From Microbulbifer pacificus (GTDB taxonomy: Bacteria > Pseudomonadota > Gammaproteobacteria > Pseudomonadales > Cellvibrionaceae), in contig NZ_PREV01000026.1 of NCBI RefSeq assembly GCF_002959965.1, forward strand, positions 1,402,501-1,466,500: a DNA stretch of 64,000 bases, given 5' to 3'. The notes beneath the pieces were generated by a model. That model was not told the DNA's origin and did no database searches. It was given only the letters and a program-made list of their open reading frames with translations. Shown here in pieces: positions 55,260 through 64,000 of this stretch; position 1 is the first letter of the stretch; each line of letters begins with the position of its first letter. The translations under genes and the position numbers were made by a program.

Positions 55260-58200
55260 CTATACGACCTTGGTCGCAACGACCGCCGCAAGGGTCTTCT
55301 GCCGCTGCTGCAGTAGCGCGCGCAGCGCCGCAGGGCGCAGAGGCTTCTGCAGAAACTGCCAGCCGGCGTTGTGCGCCCGATTCTTCACCGTATTGGTGTT
55401 TTCCGCGGAAATGATCACACAGGGCACGCGATAACCGCGCCCCCCGTCCCAGTGGGACAGCAGCTCGGCCGCCAGATCGATGCCGTTGTCGCCGTCGTCG
55501 AGGTGGAAGTCCATCAGCAGCAGATCGGGCTCCGCGGCAGCCAGCGCCTCCGCGCGGTTGCGCGCGCTGTGCACGGTGCAGCCCCAGCCTTCGAGCAGAG
55601 CGGCCATGGCTTCGAGGATCGAGGGTTCGTTGTCCACGCACAGCACCTGCAGATCCAGCTTCGCACCGCGCCCGGAAACTGCACTCAACGGCAGGCGGGG
55701 CTCCACACGGGCGCTGGCGCGCGCCAGACGCACACGGAACACACTGCCGCGCCCGGGCACAGAGGAAAGGCTGATAGGGCTGTTGAGCAGCCGGCAGAGA
55801 CGCTCCACGGTGGCGAGGCCGAGGCCATAGCCGTGCTGGCGGGCGCTGTTGTCGGCATTATGGGATGACGGCGGTGTGAGACGGCAGAACTCGCGGAAGA
55901 TGGCCTGCTGCTGCTCGCGCGCGATGCCCTCACCGGTATCCCATACTTCGAGGGAAATGTCCGCTCCACGCTTGCGTGCGGCCACCAGCACGCCACCGAG
56001 GGTTGTGTATTTGACCGCATTGTCCAGCAGATTCTGTATCACCCTGCGCAGCATTTTTTCATCGCTGTGCACCCACAGGCAGCTGCGGCGGTAGCGCAGG
56101 CGGATGCCGCGGCTGCCGGCGGCGAGGCGCGCCTGAGCCACGGCGTCATCGAGAATGCTGTCGAGTGACACCGCGGTGAAACTGGGACGGATATCCCCCG
56201 CATCCATACGCGCGATCTGCAGCATGTCGGTGATCAGCTGTTCCGCAGATGCCAGCGCGCGGTCGGCGCGGGTCAGCAGCTGACGGCTTTTGTCCTCCAG
56301 CGGGTGCGCGGCCAGCGCATCGATGAAAAGACGGCTGGCGTTCAGCGGCTGCACCAGGTCGTGACTGGCGGCGGCGAGGAAGCGGGTCTTGCCGGCGCTG
56401 GCCGCCTGCAGTTCCTGATTCAGCCCCTGAAGCTCATCGTTGACGGATTCCAGCTCGGCGGTGCGATGCACCACCTTCTGCTCCAGCGAGTTGCGGATTT
56501 CGGTGAGTTCCGCGAGCGCCCGCTGGTAGTCGGACACATCGGTATACGTGGTGACGAAGCCACCACCGGGCAGCGGGTTGCCGCGGATTTCCAATACGGT
56601 GCCGTCGGTGCGGTTTCGTTGCACCCGGTAGGCGGTACCGTTGCGCAGGTGCTCCACCCGCTTTTGCACATGGTCCTCAACCTCCCCTGGGCCGCACTCG
56701 CCACGGCTGGCGTTATAGCGCACCAGTTCCGCCACCGGGCGCCCCACGTAGATCATTTCTTCCGGGTAGTGGAACAGCTCCAGGTAACGACGGTTCCAGG
56801 CGACCAGGTTGAGATTGGCATCTACCACCGAGATCCCCTGGTCGATATTGTCGATGCTGCTCTGCAGCAGGCCGCGGCCGAACTGATAGATATCGGAGGC
56901 CTGCTCCAGTTGCTGCGCAGCGACCTCAGGCTCGCTCAACTGGCGCACCAGGCGCTGGGCGCTGGTACTGCCGACGATACCGGCGAGGATTTTTTCCACG
57001 GTTTCGCGGTAATCGGTGGTTGCGGGTTTACCCTTGGCGCCTTCGATCAGCGTGCGGTCTGCCGCGTCTTCCCCCACGAAACGGGCCAGCAGTTGGCGCA
57101 GCCGCGCCTTGTCCACCGGCGCGGATTCCACCGGCGCGACCCCGGGCTGCCAGCGCCCCTGCAGGAGCGAAACCACAACCAGCGCCGCACTGTTCAGGCC
57201 AAGACCGAACAGGCTACAGGTCGTCAGCGCATTCCACTCGAGCCCCAGCGCAGCGGCGATCAGATCTTCCTGCCCAAGCGCCGCGGGCAGCGCGGAAAGT
57301 GCCCACACCAGGGAGCCGATCAGCAATCCGCCAATCACGCCGGCGGCGCGCAGCCGCGGCCAGCGGGCCGGCCAGGTCACAGCGGCAACCATGGCCGGTG
57401 CCAGCTGTGCCACCAGTGCCAGCGACAGCAGACCGAAGGTGCCGAGGCTGACACCCGAGCCGATCAGCTCGCTCACACCGAATGCCGCCAGCATCAACAG
57501 GCCGATGATCACCCGCCGCACCCGGCGCAGGTCGCTGCCGAGCGCCACGCCCGCCGGGCGCTGTTGCAAGCGCTTCAGCCACCAGGGCACCACCATGGTG
57601 TTGGCGATCATGGTGGACAGGGCAATGGTGGCGATAATCACCATGCTGGAACCGGCAGAGAGACCGCCGATAAACGCCAGCAGCGCGAGCCACGGGGTAG
57701 CGCTTTCCAGCGGTATACCGAGCACGAAGCGCTCCGCATTGGCGTAGCTGTCGGGTAGCCACAGCAGCCCGCCGTACCCCACCACCAGCACCGCCGCCGA
57801 CACCAGCGCCAGGTACAGCGGAATGAGCTTGCGCACCGGGCCGATGTCGCGCTCGCCATCGCTCTCGATCATCAGGATATGGAACTGCCGCGGCAGGCAG
57901 AAAATCGCCGCCATACCCAGCACTACCACCGCGAAATAACCGGTATCCGCCGGGCGGGCGTCACTGATGGCCGCCACCCGCTCGCTCGCGAGCGCGGTAC
58001 GCGCCAGATCCGCGGTGCCGTCGAAGGCGGAATCAAGAACAAACCAGGCCACGGCCACCAGTGCGCCGATCTTCACCAGCGCCTCAAACGCCACCGCCAG
58101 CAGCATGCCGTTCCTGTGCACGCTGCTGTCGATATGACGGGTGCCGAACAACAGCGCGAACAGCCCGAGGGTCGCCCCCACGACCGCGGTCACCACCGAG

Positions 58201-58676
58201 GCACTGAGTTCGCGGTGCTCGGCACCGCCGGCCAGCAGCAGGAAACTGTCTGCCACCGCGCGCAGCTGCAGGGACAGATAGGGCACGATGGCCACCACCG
58301 CCAGTAGCGCCACCGCCGCCGCCAGCCACTGGGAGCCGCCGTACTGGGCACTGATAAAGTCCGCAATGGAGGTGGAGCCCTGCTGTTTGGACAGGCGGAC
58401 AAAGCGCATCAGCAGCGGTGCACCAAAAACAAGCATCAGACAGGCGCCGACAAACGTCGGCGGCAGCAGCCAGCCCTCCGTCACCGCCTGCGCGGGGACC
58501 CCGAAGAACATCCAGGCACTGGTATAGGTACCGGCGAGCGCCAGCAACAGGGGTTTGACCGGGCGAAGTCGGGCCGCCGGCAGCCGGTCGCCCCAGAAGG
58601 CGATGGCGAACAGCAAGAGCAGATAGGTCAGGCCCACGACGGCCAGCAGGGTAAGGCTGAACAATTGGCGCCTCAT
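55260..58676 (-). CDS. crbS: CrbS-like hybrid sensor kinase with sodium/solute symporter domain
   Basis: 1138 residues. Residues 1 to about 510 are a sodium:solute symporter-like membrane domain; about 530-590 is a STAC-like linker (RQLLARFVGEDAADRTLIEGAKG); then PAS (about 625-730), a histidine kinase with the phosphoacceptor in ASHDLVQPL near residue 772, an ATPase domain, and a C-terminal receiver with Asp in LLLMDFHLDDG near residue 1054. This order matches CrbS (MxtR), which senses acetate-related signals and controls acs through CrbR. The presence of a NarL-type regulator gene nearby supports the match. First gene of an operon with the MFS and esterase genes. Confidence 0.8.
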   Translation of the reverse strand: MRRQLFSLTLLAVVGLTYLLLLFAIAFWGDRLPAARLRPVKPLLLALAGTYTSAWMFFGVPAQAVTEGWLLPPTFVGACLMLVFGAPLLMRFVRLSKQQGSTSIADFISAQYGGSQWLAAAVALLAVVAIVPYLSLQLRAVADSFLLLAGGAEHRELSASVVTAVVGATLGLFALLFGTRHIDSSVHRNGMLLAVAFEALVKIGALVAVAWFVLDSAFDGTADLARTALASERVAAISDARPADTGYFAVVVLGMAAIFCLPRQFHILMIESDGERDIGPVRKLIPLYLALVSAAVLVVGYGGLLWLPDSYANAERFVLGIPLESATPWLALLAFIGGLSAGSSMVIIATIALSTMIANTMVVPWWLKRLQQRPAGVALGSDLRRVRRVIIGLLMLAAFGVSELIGSGVSLGTFGLLSLALVAQLAPAMVAAVTWPARWPRLRAAGVIGGLLIGSLVWALSALPAALGQEDLIAAALGLEWNALTTCSLFGLGLNSAALVVVSLLQGRWQPGVAPVESAPVDKARLRQLLARFVGEDAADRTLIEGAKGKPATTDYRETVEKILAGIVGSTSAQRLVRQLSEPEVAAQQLEQASDIYQFGRGLLQSSIDNIDQGISVVDANLNLVAWNRRYLELFHYPEEMIYVGRPVAELVRYNASRGECGPGEVEDHVQKRVEHLRNGTAYRVQRNRTDGTVLEIRGNPLPGGGFVTTYTDVSDYQRALAELTEIRNSLEQKVVHRTAELESVNDELQGLNQELQAASAGKTRFLAAASHDLVQPLNASRLFIDALAAHPLEDKSRQLLTRADRALASAEQLITDMLQIARMDAGDIRPSFTAVSLDSILDDAVAQARLAAGSRGIRLRYRRSCLWVHSDEKMLRRVIQNLLDNAVKYTTLGGVLVAARKRGADISLEVWDTGEGIAREQQQAIFREFCRLTPPSSHNADNSARQHGYGLGLATVERLCRLLNSPISLSSVPGRGSVFRVRLARASARVEPRLPLSAVSGRGAKLDLQVLCVDNEPSILEAMAALLEGWGCTVHSARNRAEALAAAEPDLLLMDFHLDDGDNGIDLAAELLSHWDGGRGYRVPCVIISAENTNTVKNRAHNAGWQFLQKPLRPAALRALLQQRQKTLAAVVATKVV

Positions 58677-58844
58677 TCGTTATTCTGTTTATGATTGAAA
58701 GCCTAACCCATCGGGTGTTTTTTGTCCTGCTTGCGGTGGCGCCCGTACGTCATACCTTGGTCTAGCAGGCAAGACCCCGGTCAACCGATACAGTGCAGAT
58801 CCGAAACTTACATAAAAACCATAATCTGGTGATCGGAGAGAGCC

Positions 58845-61004
58845 ATGCGCAAAACAATCAAGTTCAATCCCCTCGCCGTGGGCGTCATGCTCGCCTGCGG
58901 TGCCAGCTTTTCCTATGCGGAAGCCGCCCTGGAAGAGGTTACCGTCACCGCGCAGAAGCGCGAGCAGTCGCTGCAGGAAGTACCGATTGCTGTGTCCGCG
59001 ATCAGCGAAACACAGCTGATCGAAAACGGTATCACCGACATGACTGAAATCCAGAAAATGTCCCCAAACACCACACTGCAGGTGAGCCGCGGTACAAACT
59101 CCACCCTCACCGCCTTTATCCGCGGTATCGGCCAGCAGGATCCGCTGTGGGGTTACGAGCCCGGTGTCGGTATTTATATCGACGATGTCTACGTGGCTCG
59201 CCCCCAGGGTGCGGTCATGGATGTGTTTGATGTGGAGCGCATTGAAGTACTGCGCGGTCCCCAAGGCACCCTGTACGGAAAGAACACCATTGGCGGTGCC
59301 GTAAAATATGTAACCCAGAAAATGACAGGGGATACCGAGATTTCCATCGGTTCAGCACTCGGCAGCTACAACCAGCGCGACCTGAAACTCAAGGCCTCTA
59401 CCGGACTCACTGAAAACCTGAACATTGGCGCCGCAGTAGCGAGCTTCAACCGCGACGGATTCGGAGAAAATATCCGTACCGGTGAGGATCAGTACAACAA
59501 AGACATTCTGGCCGCTCGGGTGAGCCTCGAATACTCCCCGACTGACAGCCTGTTCTTCCGTCTGGCCGCAGACAAGACCACCGACAAGTCCGCCTCCAGG
59601 CATGGACATCGACTGGGTATTGGCGCCAATGGTGAGCCAGTGTTGGACAATGTTTACGATACCGAGTCCAACCTTCCGTCCGACAATCTGGTTGAAACCA
59701 GTGGTATGTCATTTACCGCGGAGTGGGAATTGTCCGACAGCATCACGGTGAAATCGGTTACTGCCAGCCGTGAAGGTAAAACCGAAACCGTCATCGATTT
59801 TGACAGCGTCAGCACCGCGAGCTTCGATGTTCCCGCCATCTACGACGACGAGCAGCTTAGCCAGGAAGTCCAACTGATCTGGCAAGGTGAAAACGCAGAT
59901 CTTGTCAGTGGTATCTACTACTACGACGGCACCGCCGCCGGCGCATACGATGCCGTTATTGGCGGAGGCACTACCGCCGTGAACGGCAGCGTAGATACCC
60001 AGAGCCTCTCCGCCTATGCACACTACAACTGGCAGTTTGCGGACCAGTGGAATCTGAACCTCGGTGGCCGCTACACCCGGGACGACAAAGAAGCCGACGT
60101 GTACAACGCCACCCTGATTGGGCAAGGCAGCGATTTTTCTCACGACAAGTATTACAGCGACACCCCCGAATCGGTGTTGAATACACTTCGTACCGATTAC
60201 ACCAACAGTGACTCCTGGGGCGAGTTCACTCCGCGTGTAGGTGTCGATTACCAGGTCAATAACGATGTCATGTTGTACGCCAGCTACAGCACCGGATTCA
60301 AATCCGGCGGCTTCGATATGCGAGGTGTCGAGACGGCCAACCCCAACACGAGAAACGGCTACGCTCCCGAAACCGTCGATACCGTCGAATTCGGCTGGAA
60401 GCTGGACATGCTTTCCAACCGCCTGCGGTTGAATGGTGCCCTGTTCCGCGCGGACTACACCGACATGCAGCTGACCACCCAGCGCCTGCTGCCTGACAAC
60501 ACCACTGTTGGCGATGTACTCAACGCCGGCAAGTCCCGCATTCAGGGGATTGAGCTCGAAGCGTCCCTGGCATTGACCGATAACCTGTCCGCAAATGCGA
60601 ATCTTGGATGGGTCGATGCAGAATTCATCGAATATATGTCCGGGTCCACCAATATCGCCGACACCCGCGATATGCAGAACACCCCGGATACCACCGCGAT
60701 GGTGCAACTGAACTGGTCCCTGCCAATGGCCGGCGGCGAGATGGTCATCGTGCCATCCGCTTCCTACCGGTCCGACACGCAGATTTTCGAGTACCCCAGC
60801 GCTCTCGACCAGGAAGGCTACACACTGGTTGACCTGACCGCGACTTATTACAGTGCCGATGGCAACTGGAATCTGGGTTTACAGGGCAAAAACCTGACGG
60901 ATGAAGAGTACCGTATCGCGGGTTACGTCTTCGGTGGTGCATTCGACACAGCCTTCTACGGCGCCCCGCGCACCATCGCCCTCACCGGCAGCTACAACTT
61001 CTGA
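58845..61004 (+). CDS. TonB-dependent outer-membrane receptor
   Basis: 719 residues. Signal peptide (MLACGASFSYAEA), a TonB box region EEVTVTAQKREQSLQEVPIAVS, the plug domain with EVLRGPQGTLYGKNTIGGAVKYVT and a beta barrel ending in the aromatic strand RTIALTGSYNF. Substrate is not readable from sequence; such receptors import siderophores, glycans or other large solutes. Divergent from the CrbS operon with 168 bases between, so the two may be co-regulated. Followed by a terminator at 61046. Confidence 0.93.
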   Translation: MRKTIKFNPLAVGVMLACGASFSYAEAALEEVTVTAQKREQSLQEVPIAVSAISETQLIENGITDMTEIQKMSPNTTLQVSRGTNSTLTAFIRGIGQQDPLWGYEPGVGIYIDDVYVARPQGAVMDVFDVERIEVLRGPQGTLYGKNTIGGAVKYVTQKMTGDTEISIGSALGSYNQRDLKLKASTGLTENLNIGAAVASFNRDGFGENIRTGEDQYNKDILAARVSLEYSPTDSLFFRLAADKTTDKSASRHGHRLGIGANGEPVLDNVYDTESNLPSDNLVETSGMSFTAEWELSDSITVKSVTASREGKTETVIDFDSVSTASFDVPAIYDDEQLSQEVQLIWQGENADLVSGIYYYDGTAAGAYDAVIGGGTTAVNGSVDTQSLSAYAHYNWQFADQWNLNLGGRYTRDDKEADVYNATLIGQGSDFSHDKYYSDTPESVLNTLRTDYTNSDSWGEFTPRVGVDYQVNNDVMLYASYSTGFKSGGFDMRGVETANPNTRNGYAPETVDTVEFGWKLDMLSNRLRLNGALFRADYTDMQLTTQRLLPDNTTVGDVLNAGKSRIQGIELEASLALTDNLSANANLGWVDAEFIEYMSGSTNIADTRDMQNTPDTTAMVQLNWSLPMAGGEMVIVPSASYRSDTQIFEYPSALDQEGYTLVDLTATYYSADGNWNLGLQGKNLTDEEYRIAGYVFGGAFDTAFYGAPRTIALTGSYNF

Positions 61005-61045
61005 GTCGCGTCTCCTTCCTTTGAGATTTGCATTGCACTTCTACT

Positions 61046-61069
61046 GGGGCCCCATGGGCCCCTTTTTTT
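61046..61069 (+). terminator. Rho-independent terminator after the TonB receptor gene
   Basis: GGGGCCC and GGGCCCC with a 3-base loop, followed by seven T. Confidence 0.9.
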
Positions 61070-61231
61070 GTTTCGCCTTCTCTACCAACAGTCGCTGTCG
61101 CAGCAAACACCATTCGGGCGCGGACTTAAACAAAATGGCGCCGATTTTCACACTTTGGCGGAAGCCTCTTCTAACCTGAAAAAAGGAGCGGCAGTGACGC
61201 CGCTTCTCGAACCAGCCATCGAGGTATCAGC

Positions 61232-61519
61232 GTGCAGAAATTGAGTAGTATTCTGCTGGCTGCGGCGATCGCGACAGGAACTGTTGCCGGTTGTACATCA
61301 ACCGCGCCTATGGAAAGTCACGCAGACCGCGCTTTCAGCAGCGCCGTCCCCCCCCATATGAATCCGGCGCACCTCTCGGTGAGATCCTCCGATCGCCGGC
61401 CCCGCAGCGGCAGTCGCGAGGCGCCGCGAACCCTGAACGTCAACGGCACCCGTTTCCGCTGCTTCGAGCAGGAGCTGGACTCTAAAACCGTGGTGCGCTG
61501 TGTGCGCCAGTCCGATTAG
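61232..61519 (+). CDS. Small lipoprotein of unknown function
   Basis: 95 residues starting at a GTG preceded by GAGG. Signal and lipobox TVAGC near residue 21; the mature part is polar and Arg/Ser-rich (SVRSSDRRPRSGSREAPR) with a short C-terminal NGTRFRCFEQELDSKTVVRC unit containing two Cys. No family recognised. Same strand as the META lipoproteins downstream, but 175 bases apart. Confidence 0.65.
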   Translation: MQKLSSILLAAAIATGTVAGCTSTAPMESHADRAFSSAVPPHMNPAHLSVRSSDRRPRSGSREAPRTLNVNGTRFRCFEQELDSKTVVRCVRQSD

Positions 61520-61693
61520 GTCGTTTCCTTCACGACAGCGGTGCCCACGCCTCGCGGCGCGGCGCGGAAAAATTCCGGTATAGGCGACCGCTTCCGCGTC
61601 CGGTTGGCGCACCAATCCTCTCACCCGCTGGCGAACTGACTAAGCTTGATCTATCTGTCAGAGATCGGCCAACACCAGGGAAAGGGGAAAGGC

Positions 61694-62167
61694 ATGAGCA
61701 AAGTGGTTCCGGTGTGGTTTCTCGGCCTCGCCATCGTCATCGCGGGCTGTATGAATATGGGTGACAAGGATTCTGGTCCCAGCCAGACCCCGGGCACCAT
61801 GAGCAGTGTGTGTGGTGACAAATGGGAGCTGCGGTTGCTGCGCATCAACGGCCAGGCGGTGCCCGTCGACCAGCCGCGGGAGTTCACCTTCCTGTGTAAT
61901 GCCGGTGGCGAGGCCATGGGCAAGAGCGGACTCAACACCTACCGCGGCTCCCTGCAGATTACCGCCAACGGCGGTCTGCTGTGGGATACCGCCAGCTTTG
62001 CCTCCACCAAGATGGCCGGCCCACCACAACTGATGGATCAGGAAAACCAGTATCTGCGGGCGCTGTCTGGCACCCGCCAGGCCTTTGTGAAAAGCGGTGG
62101 CGGACGCCTCATCCTGCGGGACGTCTCCGGCGATATCTATCTCGAGTACATCAAAGCGGGGCTGTAA
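61694..62167 (+). CDS. META-domain (HslJ-like) lipoprotein
   Basis: 157 residues. Lipoprotein signal (LGLAIVIAGC), then a META-type domain: VCGDKWELRLLRINGQAVPV, TFLCNAGGEAMGKSGLNTYRGSLQ, ASFASTKMAGPPQLMDQENQYL and LILRDVSGDIYLEYI. META/HslJ proteins are small envelope proteins tied to stress or motility, of unknown activity. GGGGAAAGG precedes the ATG. It is a paralogue of the next gene. Confidence 0.8.
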   Translation: MSKVVPVWFLGLAIVIAGCMNMGDKDSGPSQTPGTMSSVCGDKWELRLLRINGQAVPVDQPREFTFLCNAGGEAMGKSGLNTYRGSLQITANGGLLWDTASFASTKMAGPPQLMDQENQYLRALSGTRQAFVKSGGGRLILRDVSGDIYLEYIKAGL

Positions 62168-62279
62168 AAGCCCCCTCCCCATTTGCACTGACATTCCCAG
62201 CCACTATTGAGAACGGTTGGGTCACAGACGCCGGGGGCCAATTGGTGTTAAATGGCGCAAACGGCCACCGGATGGAATC

Positions 62280-62801
62280 ATGCTTCCCCTGTTTCAGTTC
62301 CCGCGCTTCCCGATTCGCTCTCAGCACCTGACCGCGAGCCTGCTCGCAATGTCTCTGACGTTTACCGGTTGCGCGGGAAACAGCGGCCCACCGGCGGCCG
62401 CGACCGAAACCGGCTTAATGAGTGTGTGCGAACGGGAGTGGATTCTGGACAGCCTCACGGTGGATGGGCGCGAGCACAAACCGCGTATGTTCTGGCAGAA
62501 AATGTGGCGCGACCGCCCCTATTTCACCTGCGACAAACTGGGATTTGTACGCGGCAACGCCGGCTCCAACCCCTATCTCGGCAAATTTGAACTGCGGGAC
62601 GGTGGTGACGTGCACTGGCTCAAACCGCCAAAAATCTCACGCATGGTCGGCCGTCGCGACAGCGGCGAGCTGGAAAAGGATTTCCTGCTGGCCATGCCCC
62701 GTATCTCCCAAGCCCGTACCCGCGGCGACACCCTGATCCTCGAAGGCAGTGACGGCACCCGCCTGGAATTCAGGCAGGTAGGCGAACAAGCGACCCCCTG
62801 A
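62280..62801 (+). CDS. META-domain-like lipoprotein, paralogue of the preceding gene
   Basis: 173 residues. After a lipobox (SLTFTGC) the domain mirrors the preceding protein: VCEREWILDSLTVDGREHKP, YFTCDKLGFVRGNAGSNPYLGKFE, the K-ISRMVGRR segment and DTLILEGSDGTRLEFRQV. The match is looser and the first Cys pair is kept. It follows the first META gene by 112 bases, so the two look like a diverged tandem duplication. The start at 62280 gives a sensible signal; the ribosome binding site is poor. Confidence 0.72.
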   Translation: MLPLFQFPRFPIRSQHLTASLLAMSLTFTGCAGNSGPPAAATETGLMSVCEREWILDSLTVDGREHKPRMFWQKMWRDRPYFTCDKLGFVRGNAGSNPYLGKFELRDGGDVHWLKPPKISRMVGRRDSGELEKDFLLAMPRISQARTRGDTLILEGSDGTRLEFRQVGEQATP

Positions 62802-63132
62802 GTCCAATTTTTTGGCGGTAGTCTCATAAAAAAGGCGGCCACTGGGGCCGCCTGAACCATTCAAGAAGGGTCTTCATTCGCAACGCGAATGTCGATACCA
62901 GTCCTCCAATCGGAGGAGCCTCCAAGCTCGGAAGCATAAAATCACCAATAACATTGGTGTGATGCAAAGAGAGAAGAACAACGAAAACTTAAACGGCTGT
63001 GCGATGAATCAACCGGACAAGCAGAATTTCGTTGTGGGATCAGCGTAGTTGTCAGACGTGACAAACTGATTACGAAACAGGAATTTTTCCCGTTTCCCGG
63101 TAAATTTTTTACAGGTTACCGAAAAGATCGCT
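62802..63132. other. Intergenic region with a series of hairpins
   Basis: Besides the terminator at 62827-62852, three hairpins follow in about 85 bases: CATTCG/CGAATG (62875-62891), TCCTCC/GGAGGA (62902-62917, with a competing GGAGG/CCTCC pairing) and CACCAAT/ATTGGTG (62943-62959). No gene was recognised; a 28-codon frame at 62963 lacks a ribosome binding site. Confidence 0.5.
62827..62852 (-). terminator. Rho-independent terminator, minus strand
   Basis: Read on the minus strand, GGCGGCC and GGCCGCC with a 5-base loop are followed by a run of T (seen as AAAAAA at 62828-62833). It would end a transcript from smrA. Confidence 0.75.
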
Positions 63133-63729
63133 TCAGGGGCGGGTTCGCCGCTGGTGCTGTTCGAGATTCTGCTGGCGTTTACGCTCGCTCTTGCGCAGCA
63201 GGATATAGGTGGCGCCCAGACCGCCGTGCTGTTTCTGCGCGCTGTGGAACGCGAGCACTTCCGGCAGTTGTGGCAGCCAGGCGTTGACGCAGCTTTTCAG
63301 CATTGCCGGGGTTTTGCGCCCCTCACCCTTGCCGTGGGTAATCAGCGCGCAGCGTACATCCGCGTCCATACAGTCGCGTACAAACTGGTACAGGGCACTG
63401 CGGGCCATATCGACGGTGTGGTGGTGGAGGTCGAGACGCGCGTCGACGGTGTACTTGCCGAGACGCAGGTTGCGATAGACGCCGTTTTGCACGCCGTCGC
63501 GCTTGAATTCGATGGGATCGTGAGGCTCTACCGGCTCGACAAATTCGCCACCGAGCGGGTTCAGTTCACGGTGTGTCTGCGCAGTCGCCGCCTCGCGGCG
63601 GGCGCGTTGATTTAGGGGGTCGGCAATGTCTTTCCTGAGGGCGCTTTCCTGCTGCGCGGGCGCCAGCGGCTTTACGTCGCCGAGCGCGCCCATGGCGCCG
63701 CGAAAATCATCCAGTTCAGTCTTTTCCAC
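63133..63729 (-). CDS. smrA: Smr-domain DNA endonuclease SmrA
   Basis: 198 residues. The C-terminal Smr domain is clear: LDLHHHTVDMARSALYQFV near residue 100, then ALITHGKGEGRKTPAMLKSCVNAWL and HGGLGATYILLRK. The LDLHxxT and HGxG motifs form the nuclease centre of the family. The N-terminal 95 residues are polar, as in SmrA/SmrB proteins. SmrA rather than ribosome-rescue SmrB is a judgement from the overall sequence and is not certain. Confidence 0.85.
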   Translation of the reverse strand: MEKTELDDFRGAMGALGDVKPLAPAQQESALRKDIADPLNQRARREAATAQTHRELNPLGGEFVEPVEPHDPIEFKRDGVQNGVYRNLRLGKYTVDARLDLHHHTVDMARSALYQFVRDCMDADVRCALITHGKGEGRKTPAMLKSCVNAWLPQLPEVLAFHSAQKQHGGLGATYILLRKSERKRQQNLEQHQRRTRP

Positions 63730-63768
63730 ACTTTCCCCCGCATACCTCTCAGAAGCGCCAGCGACCAG

Positions 63769-64000
63769 TCAGGGATCGAGGAACAGATCCACCGCCAGTT
63801 GGCCGGCCTTGGCGGGATTGTGCGCATATTGCGTAAAATCTTCCACCCCGCGTTCGTGCAGCAGCTCCTCGTCAATCAGCTGGGCACCGTTCAGCCCCTG
63901 GTTGCGGGTGATCAGCACCTCGTAAGCGGCATCCGCCATCACCATGGGTTTGCGGCTCTGCTCGAACATCTCGCGACTGCCGACGGCAAATTCGATCGCC
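63769..64000 (-). CDS. SDR family oxidoreductase, C-terminal end only (cut by window edge)
   Basis: The last 76 residues of a minus-strand gene that enters from the right edge. The segment AIEFAVGSREMFEQSRKP, MADAAYEVLITRNQGLNGAQLIDEELL and a terminal VEDFTQY match the end of short-chain dehydrogenases of the HSDL2-like group. The Rossmann and catalytic parts are outside the window. It lies 39 bases upstream of smrA on the same strand. Confidence 0.7.
   Translation of the reverse strand, partial: AIEFAVGSREMFEQSRKPMVMADAAYEVLITRNQGLNGAQLIDEELLHERGVEDFTQYAHNPAKAGQLAVDLFLDP

Noticed and set aside
62963..63049. 28-codon frame starting MQREKNNENLNG
   Set aside because: No ribosome binding site, and it follows directly on a hairpin; insufficient support for a peptide gene.

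Overview
The window looks like chromosomal DNA of a GC-rich marine gammaproteobacterium of the Cellvibrionales type (Microbulbifer or Saccharophagus relatives). This is inferred from the bioB-bioF-bioHC operon with its fused BioH-BioC enzyme, the EpmA/EF-P/EpmB set, a carboxyspermidine-type polyamine pathway, a CrbS-type sensor kinase and a large TonB receptor. No rRNA, tRNA, phage, transposase or CRISPR array is visible. Most genes are housekeeping or metabolic.

Layout. 1-4.2 kb: alanine exporter AlaE, a PadR regulator, a VOC protein, a small membrane protein, a YciI-like secreted protein and a tandem universal stress protein. 4.5-10.2 kb: an acetyl-CoA/acetylation block with acs, a cupin, an HDAC-family deacetylase and an acetyl-CoA hydrolase fused to a GNAT domain. 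10.6-11.9 kb: panD-panC. 12-20 kb: a polyamine block (speA, carboxynorspermidine dehydrogenase, nspC, speB) bracketed by two DUF6515 secreted proteins. 20-26.8 kb: YcaQ-type glycosylase, cyclase-family protein, biotin operon behind a recognisable BirA box, and ComF. 27-33.3 kb: KAS III enzyme, SulP transporter divergent from a ribbon-helix-helix gene with a perfect palindrome between them, SrkA, CysE and a GNAT protein. 33.3-36.4 kb: epmA, efp and divergent epmB. 36.5-40.6 kb: a PilZ-like protein and a FimX-like protein with degenerate GGDEF and EAL domains. 41-47.8 kb: lipoprotein M1 peptidase, RND efflux pair and a small lipoprotein. 47.8-51 kb: serB, an AhpA/YtjB-like gene and two small lipoproteins. 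51-61 kb: 3-hydroxybutyrate dehydrogenase with a CrbR-like regulator, facing an operon of CrbS-like hybrid sensor kinase, MFS transporter and alpha/beta hydrolase, then a TonB receptor. 61-64 kb: three small lipoproteins (two with META domains), SmrA and a truncated SDR gene.

The most unusual content is a family of twelve roughly 105-210 bp intergenic elements (4.3, 7.2, 10.3, 10.5, 15.1, 15.3, 18.0, 18.2, 34.4, 40.7, 52.7 and 52.9 kb). In most copies a long outer stem encloses two small hairpins, typically with GGGA or near-GGGA loops when read on one strand. Stem sequences differ between copies but stay complementary, which is covariation. Eight of the twelve sit as four oppositely oriented pairs. 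They look like a mobile or domesticated structured-RNA/MITE family, and I do not recognise them.

A second theme is acetyl-CoA control. The window holds Acs, a deacetylase, a GNAT enzyme fused to an acetyl-CoA hydrolase, and the CrbS/CrbR-type two-component system known elsewhere to control acs.
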